Source of the DNA: Baffinella frigidus
Taxonomy: Eukaryota > Cryptophyceae > Cryptomonadales > Baffinellaceae
Assembly (NCBI GenBank): GCA_026770585.1
Contig: MU646707.1
Span: forward strand, 294,378-305,704
Reading direction: 5' to 3'
DNA: 11,327 bases
Each line of letters opens with the position of its first letter. Position 1 is the first letter of the stretch. Shown piece by piece: positions 7,165 through 11,327 of this stretch. The notes beneath the pieces were generated by a model. It ran no database searches. It saw only the letters and a program-made list of their open reading frames with translations, and was not told the origin of the DNA. Made by a program: the position numbers and the translations under genes.

Positions 7165-7290
7165 GTCTACGGTAGTGTCTTATGGACACTACCGTAGACC
7201 GTAGAGACACAGGGTTGTTCCTACGGATATCCTAACCGATTCTCGGTGGCTCAGCCACCGAAAACCCCTTCGTAGCCCGCTGTGGGTGCC
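7165..7290. mobile_element. Perfect hairpin fused to half of the 711-892 element
   Basis: GTCTACGGTAGTGTC (7165-7179), loop TTATG, then the exact complement (7185-7199). This is followed by ACAGGGTTGTTCCTACGGAT and TCCTAACCGATTCTCGGTGG, matching the right half of the copy at 711-892 through CTTCGTAGCCCGCTGTG. No left arm was seen. Confidence 0.8.
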
Positions 7291-7334
7291 TACACCCAAA
7301 CCCCTGAACGAAACGCGCATCGCCTCAGACAGAA

Positions 7335-7388
7335 GCAGATGCGGCATCTGACGACGCCGGAAACAATCTCGCCCGCGCTCCTCACGGG
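7335..7388 (+). repeat. Head copy 1 of exon 8017 (decayed)
   Basis: CAGATGCGGCATCTGACGAC then GCCGGAAACAATCTCGCCCG, matching the exon's 5' half up to the THLAG codons, after which the sequence becomes GGGCCTATAGGG and enters a TTTAGGG run. Confidence 0.8.
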
Positions 7389-7392
7389 CCTA

Positions 7393-7465
7393 TAGGGTTT
7401 AGGGTTTAGGGTTTAGGGTTTAGGTTTGAACCCTAAACCCTAAACTCTACCCCCTAAACCCGACA
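7393..7465. repeat. Head-to-head TTTAGGG / CCCTAAA junction
   Basis: About five TTTAGGG units on the plus strand (7393-7426) are followed after GTTTGAA by CCCTAAACCCTAAACTC (7431 onward). The orientation is that of a fused pair of telomere ends, but the arrays are tiny and lie within an intron. Confidence 0.85.
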
Positions 7466-7587
7466 CCCTCAACCACCGAAACAATACACACTACACAATA
7501 CACAATAATAAATGAACCGTGACTAATACACAATACACCCCAACCCTAGAACCTATTCCCACGCCCTGAAAGCGAAACGGGAAACAG

Positions 7588-7649
7588 ACGCGGATGCGAC
7601 ACCTGACGATATCAGAAGCGATCTCGCCCACGCATCTCGCGGGCCTACA
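7588..7649 (+). repeat. Head copy 2 of exon 8017 (decayed)
   Basis: The acceptor AAACAG is intact, then ACGCGGATGCGACACCTGAC, GATATCAGAAGCGATCTCGC and CCACGCATCTCGCGGG. Similarity stops at the same place as in copy 1 and leads to GGGCCTACACCC. Confidence 0.85.
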
Positions 7650-7773
7650 CCCTACACCCTAAACCCTAAACCCTAAAACCTGCACCCCAGACAACACACA
7701 GATCAACACGCATGAAAAAATCAAAAATAAAACCGAAAATCCGAACGCGAAACGACCAAACCCCCAATTCCAG

Positions 7774-7833
7774 ACGCGGATGCGGCACCTGACGATCTCA
7801 GAGGCAATCTCGCCGACGCACCTCGCGGGAATC
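7774..7833 (+). repeat. Head copy 3 of exon 8017 (best preserved)
   Basis: The acceptor TTCCAG, then ACGCGGATGCGGCACCTGAC and GATCTCAGAGGCAATCTCGC, nearly identical to the true exon for about 56 bases, then diverges at the codons for AG-IF. Confidence 0.9.
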
Positions 7834-8016
7834 TGCGGGCCTCGTGAGCCGCTCTGTGCGCCTCCTGAGGCGCAGACGAACCCTAAACCCTAAAAATAAA
7901 ATAAATTACAAAATAAGTGAATAATAAACAATAAATAATACATAATAAATAATGCACAATAGACAAGACGCAGTAAAATAGACGATTAACAATAAACACT
8001 GCTCCTGAAACGGCAG

Positions 8017-8112
8017 ACGCGGATGCGGCACCTGACGATCTCGGAGGCAATCTCGCCGACGCACCTCGCTGGCATCTTCGAGCAGATCAAGATCGACTTC
8101 GCCCCCCAGAAG
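8017..8112 (+). CDS. Internal exon (LTISEAISPTHLAGIFEQIK)
   Basis: The acceptor ACGGCAG and the very good donor CAGAAG/GTACGC enclose 96 bases, 32 codons, phase 0 on both sides. The peptide contains RMRHLTISEAISPTHLAGIF, then EQIKIDFAPQK, an amphipathic helical pattern. It is the only intact member of a five-copy series. Three 5'-half copies lie upstream (7335-7388, 7588-7649, 7774-7833) and one 3'-half copy downstream (8252-8305) has an in-frame TAG. Family not recognised. Confidence 0.75.
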
Positions 8113-8251
8113 GTACGCGTTTTCTCTCCAGGATGTTTGGAGAGGACTTGGAAGGCATTTTGAATAACCCTTAAACGATAAGACCTAGGACCCTGCGGTA
8201 GGTAACCCGTAGGGACATAGGGGGGGTTCCCACGGATAAGGTAACGGAAAG

Positions 8252-8305
8252 ACGCACCTCGCCGGCATCTTCGAGTAGATCCAGATCGACTTCGCCCCCC
8301 AGAAG
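8252..8305 (+). repeat. Tail copy of exon 8017 with in-frame stop
   Basis: ACGCACCTCGCCGGCATCTT then CGAGTAGATCCAGATCGACT and the same CCCCCCAGAAG end followed by GTTGGG. A GAGCAG to GAGTAG change places a stop in the reading frame of the true exon. The donor GT is kept. Confidence 0.9.
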
Positions 8306-8347
8306 GTTGGGATACCGCCCACGTTCCGAAACAACCCTGGTTTTCCA

Positions 8348-8511
8348 CCCTAAATCCTGAACCCCAAACCCTAAACCCTGAACCCTAAATCCTAAATCCT
8401 AAACCCAGAACCCAGAACCCTAAACCCTAAGCCCTAAGTCCTGCACCCTAAACCCTAAACCCTAAACTCTAAACTCTAAACCCTAAACCCTACACCCTAA
8501 ACCCTGAGCCC
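8348..8511 (+). repeat. CCCTAAA array ending at an acceptor
   Basis: About 22 units of CCCTAAA with CCCTGAA, CCCAGAA and CTCTAAA variants. It ends eight bases before the CAG acceptor of the 8520 micro-exon. Smaller CCCTAAA runs occur at 7646-7680 and 7878-7893. Confidence 0.95.
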
Positions 8512-8519
8512 TTCACCAG

Positions 8520-8564
8520 GTGGTGTACAACGGCGGAGTGGAGTGGGCCAACAGCTGCTACATG
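8520..8564 (+). CDS. Micro-exon (VVYNGGVEWANSCYM)
   Basis: Only 45 bases: the acceptor GCCCTTCACCAG follows directly on a CCCTAAA array, which supplies the upstream pyrimidine-rich tract. The donor is TACATG/GTGCGC. It encodes 15 codons, phase 0 on both sides, so it can be skipped without a frameshift. A 90-base GA microsatellite follows 14 bases after the donor. Confidence 0.6.
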
Positions 8565-8578
8565 GTGCGCTCTACCCC

Positions 8579-8610
<32 letters not shown>

Positions 8611-8668
8611 CGCGAGAGAGAGAGAGAGAGAGCGAGAGCGAGAGAGAGAGAGAGAGAGAGAGAGAGGG
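8579..8668 (+). repeat. (GA)n microsatellite
   Basis: About 90 bases of GA with a few AAGA, GCGC and GAGCGA interruptions. It gives spurious Arg-Glu or Ser-Leu open frames on both strands. Confidence 0.98.
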
Positions 8669-8936
8669 CCCCACACATTACGACCGTTTGTTTGCTGCTA
8701 CGTTTCGAAGGTTTTATGGTGCCCTGCACCCCACGTAGTATCACCATTTGTTTCTGCTAAATTTCGATGGTTTGTAGTGCGAACCACCGAAGGGAATACA
8801 TGGTGGCTATGTCGGTGTCGATCACTCATAAACGCACATACCTCTCTTTTGGGTCCTGCTCCCAGGCCAATTGGCGAAACCTAGGAATTGGCGAAACCCA
8901 GGTATCCTAATTGGGATCGGTACCATACTGTGGGAG

Positions 8937-8975
8937 GACGTGGTGCAGAAGACGAAGCAACGATGCCGCACTTGC
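8937..8975 (+). repeat. Head copy 1 of exon 9622
   Basis: After TGGGAG: GACGTGGTGCAGAAGACGAA then GCAACGATGCCGCACTTGCC, like the true exon with a short internal deletion that shifts the frame. Confidence 0.8.
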
Positions 8976-8984
8976 CTCGCACAG

Positions 8985-9050
8985 ATACCTCCTTCTCTTC
9001 TTCTTAGTACTCTCAAGCCTGCAGATGAGTGATCCAAAAGTCTATGCGCC
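8985..9050 (+). repeat. Intronic CT-tract/core element, copy 5 (plus gene)
   Basis: Plus-strand CTCCTTCTCTTCTTCTTAGT, then ACTCTCAAGCCTGCAGATGA and GTGATCCAAAAGTCTATGCG. It is the same element as in RTRAF introns but inverted, so it is again sense relative to its host gene. It follows a decayed head copy of exon 9622. Confidence 0.75.
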
Positions 9051-9066
9051 TCACGGCCGAGGTACC

Positions 9067-9203
9067 CGCACGGTGGACTACCAACCTTTCATCAAAAGTC
9101 AACTGACCCTGTGGGCATTTAACTTTAAAGATTTTCCAATGCAGATTTGGTCACGTTACCGCTAAATCTAGGGGTCCCGAAACCCTCGAAGCCCACCATG
9201 TGG
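9067..9203. mobile_element. MITE, same family, copy C
   Basis: 137 bases with interior nearly identical to 2453-2590 (shared GGTCACGTTACCGCTAAATC then TAGGGGTC). Copies lie in different genes in the same plus orientation, so antisense in one and sense in the other. Confidence 0.85.
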
Positions 9204-9246
9204 AGAGGGAATCCTCAAAAAGGAACGTGATCTGGCGGGGGAGTAG

Positions 9247-9270
9247 GACGTGGAGCTGTTCCATGTCCTG
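9247..9270 (+). repeat. Head copy 2 of exon 9622 (short)
   Basis: GGGGGAGTAG then GACGTGGAGCTGTTCC. Only the first eight bases match well. Its 40-base upstream flank recurs before copy 4. Confidence 0.55.
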
Positions 9271-9310
9271 AATTGGCGAAACCCAGGCATCGTAATTGGG
9301 ATCCGTACGA

Positions 9311-9374
9311 CACGTCCTGCCAACGTGAGGAACTTCGCGAATTCATGATTGGTACGAAACGTTGGCAGGACGTG
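9311..9374. repeat. 16-base perfect inverted repeat around a decoy acceptor
   Basis: CACGTCCTGCCAACGT (9311-9326) and ACGTTGGCAGGACGTG (9359-9374) are exact complements 32 bases apart. The right arm is the acceptor plus exon head of copy 3. Confidence 0.95.
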
Positions 9375-9410
9375 GAACAGAAGATGAAACCCGCGACGAT
9401 GCCGCACAGA
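9369..9410 (+). repeat. Head copy 3 of exon 9622
   Basis: ACGTTGGCAG then GACGTGGAACAGAAGATGAA and ACCCGCGACGATGCCGCAC, almost identical to the true acceptor and exon for about 40 bases, then diverges. Confidence 0.9.
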
Positions 9411-9450
9411 TGGAATCCTCAAAAACGAACGTGATCTGGCGGGGGAGCAG

Positions 9451-9488
9451 GACGTGGATAAAACAATGAAGCCAGTGACGATGTCTTT
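9451..9488 (+). repeat. Head copy 4 of exon 9622
   Basis: GGGAGCAG then GACGTGGATAAAACAATGAA and GCCAGTGACGATGTC, a diverged but frame-preserving match to the exon's first 12 codons. A stop is expected soon after in the flanking sequence. Confidence 0.75.
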
Positions 9489-9621
9489 GTACGGAGCAAT
9501 TCTTCATCAGTACCACGGAAATAAATGGACCGATCTGCGAAACCCACTGTGAGGATACCTGGGTTTCGCCAATTCCTAACAGGAAATCCGCGAATTCGTA
9601 ATTCGTACCGCATGTTGGCAG

Positions 9622-9699
9622 GACGTGGAACAGAAGATGAAACCTGCGACGATGCCTCACTTGCCCCTCAAGGAGACCTGCACCCCGATGCTCGAGGAG
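9622..9699 (+). CDS. Internal exon (DVEQKMKPATMPHLPLKETC...)
   Basis: The acceptor ATGTTGGCAG and the donor GAGGAG/GTCCTTG enclose 78 bases, 26 codons, phase 0 on both sides. It reads DVEQKMKPATMPHLPLKETC, then TPMLEE. It is the last and only complete member of a series of five acceptor-plus-GACGTGG heads (8937, 9247, 9369, 9451, 9622). Function unknown. Confidence 0.65.
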
Positions 9700-9996
9700 G
9701 TCCTTGCCTTTCATCCGATCCCTATATATGCTATACCCAACACCCAAACACCGAACGATACTACACCCACCACCGAAAAACAAAAGATGCTGTGCCCAAC
9801 ACCCATCCCTAACCCAAAACTCCAGACCCGAAACCCAAATCCCCCAGAAATGGATGAGTCAATCAGACTGTTCGCAACACGAGCGTGTCTGTTGATGTAT
9901 CCATGGTTGTAGGCTTCCATATTCTGATCCAACGCACAATATGATATTGGGCAGGGGTATGCGGTGCTGACACAGTGGGGTGTGGGGTTCTTGCAG

Positions 9997-10047
9997 TGCG
10001 ACCTATTTTCACAGAGTTGTACACGAAACACCACGGCCTCTTGACTG
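9997..10047 (+). repeat. Head copy 1 of exon 10613
   Basis: TTCTTGCAG then TGCGACCTATTTTCACAGAG, TTGTACACGAAACACCACGG. The acceptor is the best of the series by pyrimidine content, but the copy has frame-breaking changes. Confidence 0.8.
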
Positions 10048-10193
10048 TAGGTTTGCAATTTGCCTGCAGGTCTGCATATTTTGAGCCAATCCGCCATATT
10101 CGGCAGGGCATATTCGGAGCCAATACACCATGTTCGGTAGGGTATACGTCGGTATGCGATGCTGACACCGTGGGGTGTGTGGGGTTCTTGCAG

Positions 10194-10243
10194 TGCAACC
10201 GTATCGTCACGGAGTGCTGCACGAAACACCACAACCCCTTAAC
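10194..10243 (+). repeat. Head copy 2 of exon 10613
   Basis: TTCTTGCAG then TGCAACCGTATCGTCACGGA, GTGCTGCACGAAACACCACA. Matches end after the HH codons. Confidence 0.85.
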
Positions 10244-10315
10244 TCTAGTCAGTGAACAATCATCCGGGGGACGCTCGTTTCAGCCCAACAACCTAAACCC
10301 TACGCCCAAAAACAA

Positions 10316-10365
10316 TGCAACCGTATCTTCACGGAGTGGTACACGAAGCAGCACAACCCCTTAAC
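10316..10365 (+). repeat. Head copy 3 of exon 10613, acceptor lost
   Basis: The acceptor position reads AACAA instead of AACAG, then TGCAACCGTATCTTCACGGA, GTGGTACACGAAGCAGCACA. The copy is in frame but cannot be spliced at this site. Confidence 0.85.
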
Positions 10366-10453
10366 CGCCCCACGGGAAGCTCTAGTCAGTGAACATCCCC
10401 TCCCGGGGACGCTCGTTTGACCCCAAAACCCTAAACCGTACACCCAAAAACAG

Positions 10454-10484
10454 TGCGACCGCATCTTGACGGACTGGTACACAG
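10454..10484 (+). repeat. Head copy 4 of exon 10613 (short)
   Basis: AAAAACAG then TGCGACCGCATCTTGACGGA CTGGTACAC. It ends before the KHH codons and joins the CCCTCAA array. Confidence 0.85.
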
Positions 10485-10496
10485 CTGGTTTCGACG

Positions 10497-10497
<1 letters not shown>

Positions 10498-10542
<45 letters not shown>

Positions 10543-10552
10543 ACCCCCAACC

Positions 10553-10591
<39 letters not shown>

Positions 10592-10592
10592 A
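10498..10592 (+). repeat. CCCTCAA heptamer array
   Basis: Thirteen nearly perfect CCCTCAA units with one CCCCCAA, ending about 20 bases before the acceptor of exon 10613. Confidence 0.95.
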
Positions 10593-10612
10593 CGCTGGAC
10601 GCTCAAAAACAG

Positions 10613-10701
10613 TGCGATCGGATCTTCACGGACTGGTACACGAAGCACCACGGCCCCGGGACCGTCGAGACACTCACCCGCCTTCAGTCCTTCATCACCA
10701 G
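10613..10701 (+). CDS. Internal exon (CDRIFTDWYTKHHGPGTVET...)
   Basis: The acceptor CAAAAACAG and the donor ATCACCAG/GTGCGG enclose 29 codons plus two bases (phase 0 in, phase 2 out). It encodes CDRIFTDWYTKHHGPGTVET, then LTRLQSFIT. Four degenerate head copies lie upstream (9997, 10194, 10316, 10454) and two tail copies downstream (10857-10911, 11269-11317). Their shared breakpoints define the exon edges independently of any homology. The next exon lies beyond the window. Confidence 0.75.
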
Positions 10702-10856
10702 GTGCGGTCTATTTGGGGACACCAATTCGATGACCCCGCGCTCTTTGCTCCAACGTTTTGGGATTTGCACCAAAAATCCACGGATTTGCACCAAGAATCC
10801 AGCTCGTGAAAAAGTCGCCCAAACCGGGCGGTTTAACTTGGGAAAAAGACGCCCAC

Positions 10857-10911
10857 ACCACGGTCCCGGGACCGTCGAGACTCTCACCCGCCTTCAGTCC
10901 TTCATCACGAG
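10857..10911 (+). repeat. Tail copy 1 of exon 10613 with donor
   Basis: ACCACGGTCCCGGGACCGTC, GAGACTCTCACCCGCCTTCA, then GTCCTTCATCACGAG followed by GTTAAG. It is more than 90 percent identical to the exon's 3' half by eye, with the donor kept. Confidence 0.9.
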
Positions 10912-11268
10912 GTTAAGCCCCCCCCCACCCCCTCTGCCCCTTTTTCTTCACCAGAATCCCAAACTTCTTGAGGCAGCACATTCCGGTTCCTGAAACTCCG
11001 ACCTCTCTCCCAGTTTATCCAGGCCCACTATTTTGGTGGGTGCGGGCTCTTTTCTGCGCATCACAAAATGGTTTGGGGTGTGGGGGTTGGGTTTTAGGGT
11101 GTGTACGAGAGTTCTTGGAGAATCTCGTCGATCAGATCCAGGTCCTACCTCTCTCCCGGTCTATTCGGACTCACCAAGGAGATGACTCCGGGCTCGTTTA
11201 TGCTCCAAAGTTCACGGATTTGCATCGGGAATCCAGCGTGTCAACTTTAGAATAGTCGGCCATCAGAC

Positions 11269-11317
11269 GGCCCGGGACCGTCGGGACCCTCACCCGCCTT
11301 CATTCCTTCATCACTAG
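11269..11317 (+). repeat. Tail copy 2 of exon 10613 with donor
   Basis: GGCCCGGGACCGTCGGGACC, CTCACCCGCCTTCATTCCTT, then CATCACTAG followed by GTCAGC at the window edge. A TAG now overlaps the exon end. Confidence 0.85.
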
Positions 11318-11327
11318 GTCAGCCTCC

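Larger units (their letters stand above)
6740..8016 (+). other. Plus-gene intron before exon 8017
   Basis: About 1.28 kb. It begins with ordinary mixed sequence to 7140, including the 6883-6916 segment shared with RTRAF intron 1. It then holds a perfect hairpin at 7165-7199 joined to half of a MITE, three head copies of the next exon, short CCCTAAA runs, and A/T-rich TAATAAA-type sequence at 7475-7530 and 7895-8000. Confidence 0.55.
8565..9621 (+). other. Plus-gene intron with GA tract and exon-head copies
   Basis: 1057 bases. It holds the GA microsatellite, a diverged tandem pair at about 8669-8785, a core element at about 8988-9040, a MITE copy at 9067-9203, and four decoy acceptor heads. 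Repeated AATTGGCGAAACCCAGG blocks occur at 8886, 9275 and, inverted, at 9555-9574. Confidence 0.6.
9700..10612 (+). other. Plus-gene intron with four exon-head copies and CCCTCAA array
   Basis: 913 bases. It begins with A/C-rich CCCAACACC-type sequence to about 9840, then about 130-200-base units each ending in a decayed acceptor plus exon head, then the CCCTCAA array, then the true acceptor. Confidence 0.6.
10702..11327 (+). other. Plus-gene intron with repeated donor units, runs off the edge
   Basis: After the donor, a diverged unit (exon tail, donor, TCTATTTGG-like stretch, CGGATTTGCACC motif) is repeated, giving exon-tail copies at 10857-10911 and 11269-11317. CGGATTTGCA occurs at 10779 and 11216, and CCTCTCTCCC at 11000 and 11147. 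Confidence 0.55.

Noticed and set aside
8579-8668. Arg-Glu or Ser-Leu repeat protein across the GA tract
   Set aside because: It is a microsatellite artefact giving open frames on both strands.
9997-10484. Exon-head copies as functional alternative exons
   Set aside because: Each lacks a donor at the matching place, has indels or has lost the AG, and the sequence after the match is intronic.
11110-11145. EFLENLVDQIQ-coding stretch before CAG/GTCCTA
   Set aside because: It looks coding-like with a possible donor, but no acceptor gives this frame from the phase 2 end of exon 10613. It may be another junction copy.

Overview
Eukaryotic nuclear DNA, probably from a GC-rich alga or another protist with the TTTAGGG class of telomere repeat. 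The reasons are multi-exon genes with GT-AG (and apparently GC-AG) introns, and introns packed with degenerate TTTAGGG-like heptamer arrays, foldback elements and microsatellites. There is no prokaryotic gene organisation. The species cannot be fixed from the sequence; a prasinophyte-like green alga is only a guess.

Two divergent, intron-broken genes account for the coding content. On the minus strand a gene starts at 5470 and runs towards position 1. Four exons (5470-5411, 4895-4772, 4018-3919, 2297-2222) join in one uninterrupted frame and match the N-terminal half of the RTRAF family (hCLE/CGI-99/C14orf166, Pfam RLL), a subunit of the animal tRNA-ligase complex and a cap- and RNA-associated factor. 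A fifth exon (246-185) is tentative, and the C-terminal half lies beyond the left edge. On the plus strand a second gene appears to start at 6205. It has small exons at 6205-6300, 6680-6739, 8017-8112, 8520-8564, 9622-9699 and 10613-10701, all joined in phase 0 and running off the right edge. I do not recognise its product. The 5471-6204 interval between the starts is a likely bidirectional promoter with an extreme C-rich tract.

The most striking structure is in the introns. Almost every exon is preceded in its upstream intron by one to several decayed copies of its own acceptor plus its 5' half. Several exons are followed in the downstream intron by copies of their own 3' half plus donor. 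Exon 8017-8112, for example, has three upstream head copies and one downstream tail copy carrying a stop. Exon 10613-10701 has four head copies and two tail copies. Exon 9622-9699 has four head copies. The minus gene shows the same for exons 2, 3, 4 and possibly 5. The introns therefore look as if they grew by repeated duplication of intron-exon junctions, which fills them with decoy splice sites.

Three further layers lie on top. First, telomere-like arrays, each homogenised to its own variant (GGGTTTC, GGTTTAT, GGGTGTA, GGGTTTT, CCCTCAA, CCCTAAA), mostly have the C-rich strand in sense orientation in both genes, so the bias switches strand at the divergent promoter. Second, a dispersed intronic element (CT-rich tract followed by a conserved core) occurs five times, always in the sense direction of its host gene. 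Third, several MITE-like foldback elements occur, different families of which share a CCTACGGTAGG motif. No rRNA, tRNA or CRISPR array was seen.
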